Shown: positions 36,601-48,600 of the stretch, piece after piece | How positions within the stretch are numbered: position 1 is the first letter of the stretch | Layout: each line of letters begins with the position of its first letter | Source: Pampus argenteus | Lineage: Eukaryota; Chordata; Actinopteri; Scombriformes; Stromateidae | DNA: 64,000 bases | Direction of reading: 5' to 3' | Assembly (NCBI GenBank): GCA_036937835.1 | Contig: CM072880.1 | Coordinates: 19,922,001-19,986,000 of the forward strand | The notes under the pieces: model-generated | The model's input: only the letters and a program-made list of their open reading frames with translations | Database searches by the model: none | What the model was told of the DNA's origin: nothing | Program-made: the position numbers and the translations under genes

Positions 36601-39600
36601 GGTGGCTCTACTCCCAGATGTCTTTTAGAGGGAGGGTCCTAGTTTTAAATAACCTGGTGGCCTCCCTGCTATGGCACCGGTTAGCCTGTTTAGACCCTCC
36701 ATCAGGTCTGATTGCCCAAATCCAGGAAAAGATAGTGGGTACCTCAGTCTGTGTTGTTTTTATCCAGAGAGGAGGGGGGCCAAGGCCTGGTCCACCTGGC
36801 TAGCAGGACAGCCACCTTCAGGCTCCAGTTCATCAGAGATATCTGACTGGACCTGAAGATCTGGTGTGGAGGGACGTGGCTAGCTGCATATTCAGGCGTG
36901 TCAACAACCTGGGGCTGGATGCTGCTCTGTTTTTAACTGATTTTAAATTTCTAAAGTTAGGTGGGTTGCCTCCTTTTTATCAGGGTGCTTTTAAATCCTG
37001 GGCGCTGTTTAAAACAAAAAGAACTGAGAAGTGTGACTCTCTGCACTGGCTGTTAAAGGAGCCTTTAATTTGTGGTGCCAGGCTGGACGTGAGCTGCAGC
37101 GCTGTACCTGGACTTATGGGGGCGCTGTGCAGCTCAGGGGTCGTCTGCCTGAGTCAGCTGGTGAATGCAGCAGGACCAACGCTCACGGACAGTCAGGCTC
37201 TGAGCTCTGTGCTGGGAGTGCGCTCTGTCAGTCTTATAGAGAAGAGCCTGGAGCTCTGGAGGAAGAGGCTGACAGAGAAGGAGAGAGGCCTTCTCCTCAG
37301 ACACAGCAGAGGAGAGGCTGAACCAGACCCCAAAGACCCTTACCCAGAGATCCACCTGAGCCCTGGGTTCGTGAAGCTCAGCGGCCCTCTCTTAAAAACA
37401 AACACTGGAGAAAAACTAAGCCTGCACAAGGCCCAAAAAAAGACTATCCCCAGAAAGGGCCTGTGCAATAGAGAGGAGTGTGTGTGGACTGAGAGGCTGG
37501 GCGGGCTGAGCCCACAGTGGACAATTCTATACAAACCTCCTCTAAAAAAGAGAACTGGAGATCTCCAATGGAGAATTTTACATGGTGCTATTGCAACCAA
37601 CGCCTTTTTATCTGTCATTAATCGCAGTGTTTTAAACGAGTGCCCTTTCTGTGGTCTGACTGAAAACATCTTCCATGTTTTCACTGAGTGCAGCAGATTG
37701 ACAGGAATTTTTAATGTTTTAACTCGTGTTTTTAACCAGTTTGGTGTCATTTTTACCATCCCTAGTTTTATTTGTGGAGTTAGATATAGAAAAACAGAAA
37801 AAGCAAAGTGCCAACTCCTGAACCTTTTAATTGGAGAAGCAAAAATGTCGATCTACCTGACTTGTAGGGACAGACTGCAGGGAGGGCCGAGTCTTGATGC
37901 TGTGACTCTGTGGAAGTTAACCGTGAAGGCCAGACTGAGGCTGGAGTTCTGCTTCCACAGGCTCACAGGGAATGTAGAAGTGTTTACACAGCAGTGGGCT
38001 CATGAAGAGCTTCTGTGTCAGGTGACCGACAGGGAGCTGAAGTTTGCTTCATTTTTGAAATGAACTTGTGATTAAGTGACTGTTTGTTTGTTTTAAATTA
38101 ACTGTAAATAAAGTGCTAGTCAAAAATCAAAATCTCTCTCTCCCTCTCTCTCTCTCTGTCTCTGTCTCTCTCTCTGTCTCTGTCTCTCTCTCTGTCTCTG
38201 TGTGAGACAAATGTATTTTGTGATTTTGGGCTATAAAAATAAAATTTGATTTGATTTACCCTAAACCATTTCATTGTCTTTATGTGTGCTTTTGACCTGT
38301 AGCAAACAGATTTCCAGATCTATTCAGAGTATTGCAACAACCACCCCAATGCCTGTGTCCAGCTCTCCAAGCTCATGAAAGTCAACAAGTACGTGTTCTT
38401 CTTCGAGGCATGCCGACTCCTCCAGAAGATGATTGACATTTCTTTGGATGGCTTCCTGCTCACCCCGGTTCAGAAGATCTGCAAGTACCCACTGCAGCTG
38501 GCTGAGCTGCTCAAATACACCAACCCACAGCACAGGTGAACGCAAACTCTTCTAGTTAATGCCACGAAGAGTTGGTTTATTCATGTGCTGATCATGTTAT
38601 TCTTTCCTCCAGAGTTGCCAGCTATTTATAATATCTAATATATACTAACTCTGACTTTTGGATCCTACTGTACATATTTACAATATGTTGTAGCATAAAG
38701 GATATTATCATAGTATGAAAATCACAGGTGTAAATAATAAAACTAGCAGTGTCTGGATTCCATTTGGCTGCTTTTCATTAATATCCAGCTTCAGACACTA
38801 ACTGAATCCCCCTGTCTAATCTTTAGGGACTACAAAGATGTGGAGGCTGCCTTAAATGCTATGAAGAATGTGGCCAGGCTTATCAATGAGAGGAAACGAC
38901 GCCTTGAGAACATTGACAAGATTGCCCAATGGCAGAGCTCCATAGAGGACTGGGAGGTGTGGTGCCAGGCATATTTGTTCTAAAACACTTTTGCAATTCA
39001 TATCATCCAGTACAAGTACAACAAGGTTAAATACGAGTAACAGTGGTGTGTGTGTTCATGTATGTGCGTATGCAGGGTGAAGACGTGCTCAGCAGGAGCT
39101 CTGATCTGATCTTCTCTGGGGAGATGACCAAACTGTCCCAACCACAGGCCAAGAGTCAACAGAGAATGTTTTTCCTCTTCGACCATCAGATGGTATACTG
39201 CAAAAAGGTGCCTTAGCATTTTATACAGTTTACTGATGACTGGACGAGAGAAACCTTCTTCCTCCAACCTCCAATGAATGAAGACCCTGTAGTATTTTAC
39301 TGCCGATATAAAATTCATTCAAATAAGAGTTTAACCCCTCCCAGGCTTGTCGAAGACAGTATGTCTCAGCTGGTGGGTTACTAAGCCACAAGTTACTGTA
39401 ATGTGTGAGATATGATCAAAGGGAGAGAGAGAAGGCATTTATTGCTAATCATCCACATTGCTAAAAATAAAGTCTACTGAGATTAGCATGGACACCTGAC
39501 AGCAGTAAAACATTTTATTCATGTCCACATTTCTGCAAAAGAAGGCAAAATAATGACAGAAAACAAGTTACGAGAGCCCTAGTGGCCTGTTGTCACTAAT

Positions 39601-42600
39601 TTGCATCACACGATAGCGTATTTTCCGGACTATAAGCCGCTACTTTTTTCCCATACTTTGAACCATGCGGCTTATATGAGGGACTAGGCTTCTTTTTTTT
39701 TTTAACTCAGATTTTATTATTTTTTGGCAAAAAGAACAAGTACAAAACAAAACATTACAGAACATATTACAGTGTCAGTGGGGTACATGTTATTAATAGT
39801 CCTTAATTGTCTCTGACATCAGTCCAAGTTTTCAGTGGTGTCTCTGCTTTGGGTTTTATAGTCCATCCATTTCTCACATTTCTTATCAAATTTTGTTTGT
39901 TGAAGTCTCAATATATAAGTAAATTTTTCCATGTTGATTATCTCCTCCATTATGTCCAGCCAGTTCCTCCGAGTAGGAGGGTCCTCTCTACACCATTTCC
40001 TGGTAATTGCCTTCTTGGCCGCTGCCAATAGAATTTTTGCCAGGTATCCATCTTCATATTGAACATTTTCCCTTGTCAGGTTACACAGGTATAATATCTC
40101 ACATGACTTTGGTAGTTCATATCCCAGTATCGTTTTTAATTCTGCCCACACATCATTCCAATAGTTTCTTATTTTAGTACATTCCCAAAAGACATGAGTG
40201 TGACCTGCATTCTGCTCACCACACCGTCTCCAGCATGTTTGTTGTGTAGTTGTAAATTTGTTCTTTCTTTTGGGGGTAATAAAGAATCTGATCATATTTT
40301 TCCAACAGAATTCCTTCCACATCCTGGAGCTGGTGGTGGTTTGCTGTACATCACATATGTTAAGCCAGTCCTCTTCAGTTAACAGCATTTTACTTTCTTT
40401 CACCCATCTGTCTCTCACATACAGTGTAGTAGTTCCTCTGCTTTTCTCTAGCCCTTGGTACAGTGTTGAAACCACTCTTCCAGTAATGTTTCTATATGCA
40501 TTACACAGTGTTATAGTTACTTTATTCAGCTCCTGGGGAAGATCTGGTTTTATCTCTTTGTCAAAGAAATCTCTAACTTGGTAATATCTAAACAGGTAAC
40601 AATCCTCCAATCCATATTCTCTCTTCAGTTTTTGGAAACTTTTAATTTTACCCCGATCCATTATTGTGCATATTGCTGTAATCCCCTTGTCTATCCATTG
40701 TTCATAACTACTATCCATTGCCCCTGGTTTAAATTTAGAGTCTCCAGTCAGCCAGCTCAGGATTTTTGTTTCACTTTCTAACTTGTATTTCCTAATCACT
40801 CTGAACCAGATTTCCAGAGTGAATCTAGTAATTGGATCAAGCATATTCTTATATCTTTTAAACATGTCCCTGTTTGCAATCATGCTTTGGATGTGGTATC
40901 CCTCTCTTTTTAATTCTATTTCTTTTCACCTTGCAGTATATTCAGGGTCACACCAATATACCAAAGGTCGAGTTTGGGCGGCATAATAATATTCTAAGAG
41001 GTTTGGTAGGGCTAACCCGCCTTTGTCCTTGGGAATCTGAAGAGTTGCATATTTTATCCTTGGTCTTTTCCCCGCCCAGATGAATCGTGAGATTTTTTTG
41101 TTCCATTCTCTGAATTGTGATGTGGGGATTTCTGTCGGTAATGATTGGAATAAGTATAATATCCTCGGTAAAACATTCATCTTTATGATTTCTATTCTGG
41201 AACTAAAATCCAATGTTAGCGCCTTCCATCTTTCTATATCTTTTTGAATTTCTTGATTTAGAGTCCCATAATTAATTTTGTACAGTTTTGTTAAGTCCCC
41301 ACTAATATTTACACCTAGATATTTCATTGTTTTTGCTTTCCATTTGAATTTATATGTTTGTTGAATGGCTTGGGGTGGGTTATAGTTAATGGGCAATACC
41401 TGTGTTTTTGTCACATTAAGTTTATATCCCGACAAGTAATAAAATGAATCCAATCTTTCCATAAGTCTTGGAAGACAGACATCTGGTTGTTTTAGACTGA
41501 TTATAACATCATCTGCAAATAGTCCAATTTTATGTTCTGTGCCCTTTACCTCTATCCCTGCTATACCATCATCTTCTCTTATTGCCTGGGCCAGAGGTTC
41601 TATGAAAATTGCAAAGAGAGTTGGCGATAAGCAACAGCCCTGTCTAGTTGATCTTTCCAGTTTGAACCAGTTAGTGAGGTTACCATTTATTTTAATTCTA
41701 GCCTTCGGATCCTGATAAAGTGTTCTAATTATGTTAACGGAGTCTGCATTTAAGCCGAATCTTTCTAGAGTAAGGTATAAAAATTCCCAGCTGACGCTAT
41801 CGAAAGCTTTTTCTGCGTCCAAACTGAGCAGCAGTGCACTTTCTCCCTCTTTTTGTACTTCTTCAATTATATGTAAAGTCCTCCTTATATTGTCCTGTGT
41901 TTGGCGTCCCTTGATAAAGCCACATTGATCTTCATTAATTAGTTCTGCCATAAAAGTTTCAATTCTTTTAGCTAGGATGGTTGTATATATCTTGTAATCA
42001 CAGTTTAATATTGATATAGGCCTATAGTTTTCACAGAATTCCGTATCTTTTCCCTCCTTGGGTATCACCGTTATTATGGCTTCTTTCCAAGAGGGGGGGA
42101 TCTTGCCTTTTTTTAAGGTTTCATTGAAGGCTGCTAATAACATTGGACCCAATTCCATTTTGAAACTTTTGTACCATTCTGCCGGGAAGCCGTCACTCCC
42201 CGGAGCTTTATTTGATTTCAATTTATTAATGGCTTCTTCCAGTTCCTTTGCTGTGATACATGAATTTAAACTTTCATTCTGTTTCTCTCCTATTGTTGGT
42301 AGGTCCAATGAACTTAAAAAGTTTCTTATTACATCCTCGTCCGCTGATTGCGGTTGTGTATATAGTTTTTTGTAGTACTTTTCAAAGACATTTTCTATTT
42401 TTCCTGGTTCAAATTCTAACGAATTGGTTATGGGATCTCTGATTTTATGGATTGTATTCATGAGTTGCTGTTTCCTTAGTCTCCTAGCTAGTAATTTTGA
42501 AGCTTTAGGGCCTGATTCATAATAAGTCTGTTTTAGAAATCTAGATTTCTTTTCCACTTCGTCTCCTAGTAACTCATTCACTTTTGTCCTCACTTCCTTA

Positions 42601-45600
42601 ATTTGTTGAAGTAAACCTGTATCATTCAAGTCTTTATGTTGTTGCTCTAATTTTTTCAGCTCTTCAATCTTCATCTGATATAATTTCCACCTATCTTTCT
42701 TATTAAATGCTGCTTGAGATATTAGTTTTCCCCGCATAACTGCTTTCATGGCATCCCATAGAGTAGTAAAGTCTACCTCCCCATTGTCGTTCTCTTCCTT
42801 GTATGTATTTATTTCTCTTTTGATGTCCTCAACGAATCCTGGATTGTTTAGTACACCAACATTCATTCTCCATATTGTATTCCGTCTCCTGCTGATCATA
42901 TTCAGTGTCAGGTGCAGAATACAATGATCTGACAGGTCCGCTACTCCAATCTTACACTCTTCTATTCTAAATCTATCTGCTGCATTTATGAAAAAATAAT
43001 CTAATCTTGAATTGACGGAGTGGGGAGCTGAGAAGTATGTGAAGTCCCTTTCGAATGGATGTAGTTCCCTCCAGACATCTGAAATTCCCAGCTCTGTTAA
43101 TACAGTATTTAAGTATTGGGACAATTGAGTTTTGCTATTTTTCTTTGCGTTAGTTGTGTCCAAAACCTGATTCAGTGTATTGTTAAAATTCCCTCCACAT
43201 ATCAGTATCCCTTCTATTTCCTGAACAACAACTTCAAATAAGTTCTTGAAAAAACTCTTATCACTGTCCGGAGGTGCATAGACATTGACAAGTGTAACTA
43301 ATTGATTTTCAATTTTCCCTTTAACCAAAATATATCTTCCTTCCTTGTCTTTAATTTCCTTTAAGGCCTTAAATTTTGTTCCATTCGATATCAATATCAA
43401 TACCCCCCTTTTCCTCCCATTTTTGTATGAGCTATAGTGTATATTTTTAAATCCCAATCTTTTATATTTTTCATGCTCTTGATCCGACAAATGTGTTTCC
43501 TGTAGAAAATGAACCTGTGCTCCTTCTTTTTTTAGTTTTGCTATGACCTTCCCTCTTTTTATTGGATTACTTAATCCGTTCACATTCAGAGACACCACTT
43601 TAAGCTGACTATGTTGCGTCATCTCCACTCTTTAAGTTTTCCTCTTCTCTCCCACTGACACCTTTAACTCGAACAACAATAAAAACTCTAACTCCAGAAC
43701 AATGCTTCCGATAACAACGGGCCTCTTCAATCATGCCCGTGCCTCTGTTGGTAGGAGAGGGGAAGGTCCCCCAATAATGGGGGGGCCCCTCACTAGAGGT
43801 GGATAGAGGTCCTGCATATAGACCCCCTTGCCTTCTAGTAGTGTCCAACATTTCTCTGCGTTCCCACTCCACCAGTCAAAATGAAAAGTATAAAAGGCCT
43901 AGTAATATATAGTAGTATATTTGCTTATAAACTCTGTATTTAACAGTAAACAAATGGATAAACAAAGATTATCTCCTGGGGTATTGAAATGACTTGGTCT
44001 CTATTTCCCCATTTTTCCACCCCAACGCTATCCCAGGGATACATTACCTCTCTTTTACTCATAAATATCCAGGTCTGCTCATTAACGTACTGTACTATAT
44101 AGCTAAGATATGGTGATGGATCACTTATTATGAGATGAAACTTTATGCTCATCCGGATCTCCCATTTCAATCAGATGTTTCCTCCTTCTTCAGCTCTCCT
44201 GAACTCCTGCAGCCTTCCTCTGGCGCGTTGCGTTAATCCTCCACACGCCCCTTGTTCCCCAATGCGTTGCCATGGCCATGCCGCCTGAATCCGCTCCTCC
44301 ATCGTGCGCTCCTCACCAGTTTCCTTCATCTGTACATCCATTCCCCTTTTCCTCATCTCTTTCGCTGCTTCTTGCGCACTGTTGTAGAGCCGGGGCCCAT
44401 CGGTCCAGTGGATTCTGATCTTGGTCAGGGGCGTTTGGAACCGGATGCCTTTGGGTCTTTTTAATCTCAATATATGATTTGCGTTGCTGTACCACCTCGG
44501 CCGCATAGTCGTTGTCAAAGTACAGAGGCGAGTTGTCAATTTTTACCCGCTTTTGCCAGGCTTTTCTTAATATCATCTCCTTTGTGTCAAACCGGAGAAA
44601 GTTTATGATTATGGACCGGGGAGTCTCCCCGGGACCGGGTCTCCTCGCTGCCGCTCGGTGCGCTCGTTGTATCAGCAGACTCGTCCCCTCCGGCAGAGCC
44701 AGCTCCCTCTGTAACAGCTCCTCGACAAAGCGGGTGACCGAGTCCCCCTCCGAGCCCTCCGGGACTCCAAATATCCGTATATTGTTCCTCCTGGACCTTC
44801 CCTCGAGATCGGTTATCTTGTCCTGTAGCTTTCTCTGCTCGCGCATTGTTGTCAACAGAGCGTCTTTAGCCTCTAAGCTATATGTCTCTAGCTCCTCGAT
44901 GCGTGTTTGCGCCTCGTTAAGACTTTTTTTCTGATCTTGTAGTTCGTCTTTGTTTTCCTTAAGCTTGTTGTAAACTTCTTCTTTAAAATTAGCAAACTCC
45001 TGTTTAAAACTCGTGTTAAGTGCCGTTATGTCGTTTTTGAGTTCACAGATTTCTTTAGTCATGTCCGACAAGTATTTATGTAGTGCCGGCTTACCTCCAT
45101 TATGTTAGTCTTTTCCTGTGTTTTCAGAGTTTTTCGGCCTTTCTGTCGTGTCCCCCGCTCATCCCTCGTAACTTCTAATTGAATTTGGTTTATCGTTAGT
45201 TGGGGGAAAGTTAATTTATCTCCGACTGGTGGGAGCTACAAACTATGCTGCCATACCTCTCATCGCTCAACCGGAAGTCAAGGGACTAGGCTTGAAAACC
45301 GGAGGGTGGCAGTTCAAGTCCCACATGGACCAAAAATATGGAAGGTGGGCTGGTAGCTGGAGAGGTGCCAGTTCACCTCCTGGGCACTGCCGAGGGGCCC
45401 TTGAACAAGGCACAGACCCCACAGAGAGTGAAAAAATAATTTCCCCATTGAGGGATGAATAAAAGTAAATCTTAATCTTAATATAGAGGTGCGGCTTTTT
45501 TATAAATTTTTCTTCAGCCCAGTGTGTGTGTGTGCGTGTGCATGCGCAGGCCGCAGTCATTGAGGGAGCTGCTCCGTCACAGGTATATAATATTATCACA

Positions 45601-48600
45601 CCCTCACCCCCTCGAAATGGAAAACCCACAAAGCAATTCCTATGATGCAGTTTTTAAGTTGAATGCCATCGATCTGGCTATCCGTGAAGTAAACAGTAAG
45701 GACACGTAAGCTTGCCGTTAATGAATCTATGCTATAGATTTATTAACAGCAAGCTTACGTGCAGCCGCGGTGAGACGATATGTGATGAAGATTATCTGAG
45801 GCTGTTCAACTCTGACACTGAAGAGGACGACTTCAGTGTCTTCAGTGCGCAGAAGAAATGAAGTGACAGTGGTATGGTGTTCATTAGTTTTAAATGCTCA
45901 GGAGGAAGATAAATGGTGACTTGTGGCTTCAGTGCATGTGAGAATGAAGCGACTTTAATAGGTGTGCAGTTGCGCTTTAACAGTGACAGTGATTTGGTGT
46001 TTAATGGTTTCAGTACGCAGGAGGAAGAAAAATAAAGTAACTTAGTTTTAGTGCACAGGAGGAAGATGAATAAAACCATCAATGACTTTTCTGTTTTGTT
46101 AAATTGTCTGTCAGTCAATCAATCAGTGTCAGGTGTTTAATATGGGTCTATCCAATGCCTTCATCATTACAGGACCTCCTGCGTCGGGACATGCTGTACT
46201 ATAAAGGTCGGATGGACATGGACCACATGGAGGTGATAGATGTGGAAGACGGCAAAGAGAAAGACTTCAACACCAGTGTAAAGAACACCCTGAAGCTGCG
46301 GTCACTGGCCGGTGACGAGGTCCACCTCCTGTGTGCCAAGAAACCTGAACAGAAACAGCGCTGGCTCCGAGCCTTCGCTGATGAGAGGAGGCAGGTCCAG
46401 CATGACCGTGAGACAGGTCAGAATACTTTGAGCAGAATTATACTGCTTTAATAGTTTGACATTTTGGTTACAATATCTGATAAGTGATGGAAAAACAATG
46501 TGAAAGCCTGCATGCATGTCACAGAACACAATTCTGGAACCTGCAGGCTTCAAGGCTGCAGCTGAAGTTGTCTCTAACCTCTCAGACTTGCTTCCTCTTA
46601 TGTAAACCACCAAGCTGGTTTTATAAACTATTATGTGATCTCTATCCTCATTTATACTCCCTTGACTACATCTGCATTAATACTTAAACATGCTCACTTG
46701 GCCATATGTTCGGGAATGTGGGACTGCCAGTAGTGGATGGATTTCTAGGATGCTGATCCAAAGAATTACACACAGCCAGACCTCTGTCCTATGTTCTATT
46801 GTTCAGAATTAATGAATTCCATTCAATATGCTTTATTGGTCAGTGTAAGTGTCAGGCAGTAATGGCATTAAAAAGAAAAATGAAACGATACAATTCATAA
46901 AATCAAGAAATTAGCAGAAAACAATGAACATTTGCAGTGATTGTGGTAGTTTGCATTAAACAGTCCCTACTGTTATAGGGACTGTTCTTTCTAGAGTCTG
47001 CAGATAACTGTGACAAGTACCGTAGGTGGAATATTCATGACACACCTAGCAGGGTAAACACACCCAGCACTGATGGGAAAGCACACAGAACCATGGTTTT
47101 ATCCTCTGTTACTGCCAGTTTATTGCTGGGAAACTAGAGACCACAATGGCATGATTCAGGACAATGAAATTATGATTTATCTTTTATATATCTGAACCTT
47201 GTGTTTAAATACATTCTCACAATATCACCACACATGACAGATTTCTGATTCCCCGTATAAGAAAAAAGTTGCTTACTTATCATCATAAGATTGTATCAAA
47301 TCAAATCAAATTTTATTTATATAGCCCAAAATCACAAAATACATTTGTCTCAGAGGGCTTTACAATCTGTACAGGGAGTGACACCCTCTGTCCTTAGACC
47401 CTCGATTCGAGTGAGGAAAAACTTGCCCACCAAAAAACCTTTTAACAGGGAAAAAGGTGGAAGAAACCTCAGGAAGAGCCACAGAGGAGGGATCACTCTG
47501 AAGTCTTTACGTTAGTGTTTGAGAGCTTTGTACTAATTATTTTTCACTCCCAGGCTTCTCACTCACTGAGGTACAGAAGAAACAGGCCATGCTGAACGCC
47601 TGCAAAAGCCATCCAGCTGGGAAACCTAAAGGTATGCACCCAAAAGTTCTGAGACAGGCAAATTATTGAATTACATGGACTTGAGTAGTTGCAGATGAAG
47701 CACTTAACACCTGTATTTGAGTCTAAGTGTGGTCTTTATATCTGTGTAGACATTACTTCCTCTTTATTATATTGTATCATAGTTTTATTTGTTTTTGTCA
47801 TAACACAGGGGAACACCATTTTTTGTTGTGAGGTGACAGCAAATTTTTGGGTGTGGGATCCAAAACTGATCTCAGTTTTTCAGTCTCTATAGAATCAGGT
47901 TTTTGAACTATAGGATCCCTGTTTTCCTATAAAACCTATGTAAATAAGATATTTAGATGGAATAGTTACAAGCTTTGAAAACTAAAAAAAAACAGCATAA
48001 AACAAAATAAAACTTACAACAGTATGCCCATGGTTACAAGGGTAAGAGAAAGGCCAGCAGAAGTCCTCTTAATTCCTACTATTGTTAGGCCGGAACTCAG
48101 TCAGGACTCAAGAGCTGAGGTGTCAGTGAGCTGATTTATTTAGCTCAACAAAAAACAGGAAAAACTATTATACAAAAACTATTGAAATCAAAATCACTCT
48201 CAAAGAGGAAAATCAAAAGGCTATGAAACAATAATTTCACAGAAGTCACGAGACAGACAACACAAGAACACCAACATATCAATACGTTGTGTCAACTATG
48301 CTAGCTAAATAAATATCCGGTTTTTATGACACTTACTCACTAGTTCCAACTGATTTTACTTTACTAGTTTTTTCAGTCAGTGCCAACACTACTTCCATTG
48401 ATATTTATAATTAAAAGCACTCCAGCAGCTGAAAGGAAATCAGGCTTTCCTTTCCTGTTAGACTTTAAATATGCAACATTTGCATGAATTGTTGAGTTTC
48501 GCTGACAGTAGCTTAATAGTGATAGAAAACACTGCAAAGGGGAAGCAATTGGAAGTAATTGTGAACACAAACAGCATTTTGTGTTAAAAAGAGAAAGTGA

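Larger units (their letters stand above)
34257..38131 (+). mobile_element. Tx1-clade LINE inserted in a TC microsatellite, internally deleted
   Basis: A non-LTR element of the L1/Tx1 branch. Parts in order: an ORF1 start (34,444-34,684); a Gly-Glu-Val-rich repeated region (34,860-35,394); an ORF1-like tail (to about 35,565); reverse transcriptase from about 35,583; a long C-terminal domain to 38,063. There is an AATAAA at 38,106. It has CT repeats on both sides. Members of the Tx1 group named Kibi and Koshi are known to insert into TC microsatellites in fish, and the placement here fits. The endonuclease expected between ORF1 and RT is absent, so about 2 kb seems deleted. Three or more frame breaks follow. 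Confidence 0.8.
33865..38262 (+). mobile_element. L2-like LINE 3' copy f, split by a Tx1-like LINE
   Basis: The L2-like C-terminal coding part (VTSRLDYCNSLLSG through YHPTRTLRSQDAGFL, 33,865-34,160) is followed by a CT-rich microsatellite at 34,184-34,256. After the 3.9-kb Tx1-like insertion the CT repeat resumes (38,130-38,202). The L2-like tail then continues with GTGAGACAAATGTATTTTG, AATAAAAT and TTTGA. The two halves belong to one L2-like fragment opened at its internal CT repeat. Confidence 0.8.
39692..45280 (-). mobile_element. Full-length L1-type LINE
   Basis: A 5.6-kb minus-strand L1 with both ends defined. The poly-A tail appears as a T run at 39,692-39,702 (AATAAAATCT just inside), the 5' end is at 45,280, and perfect 13-bp duplications flank it. 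It carries a GC-richer 5' UTR (45,072-45,280), ORF1 (broken), a spacer and ORF2 (broken once near 40,900). It fills most of the intron between the two PH-domain exons of arhgef4, in antisense orientation. Confidence 0.93.
39613..46000. mobile_element. Pogo/Tigger-like DNA transposon remnant hosting a SINE and an L1
   Basis: The left end shows TATTTTCCGGACTATAAGCC and GCGGCTTATA, typical of a fish pogo-like family. The matching continuation (GAGGTGCGGCTTTTTTATAA) is found only at about 45,485, beyond the nested SINE and L1. A short coding trace follows at 45,617-45,707 (SYDAVFKLNAIDLAI), like the start of pogo-type DNA-binding proteins. There is an acidic tail (LFNSDTEEDDFSVFS) at about 45,800-45,850. 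The middle is lost at a palindromic junction (45,703-45,761). The right end is not clear. Confidence 0.5.

Noticed and set aside
45298..45330. Possible tRNA gene (GTTCAAGTCC box)
   Set aside because: Only the B-box half is present, the cloverleaf cannot be completed, and a SINE body and tail follow.
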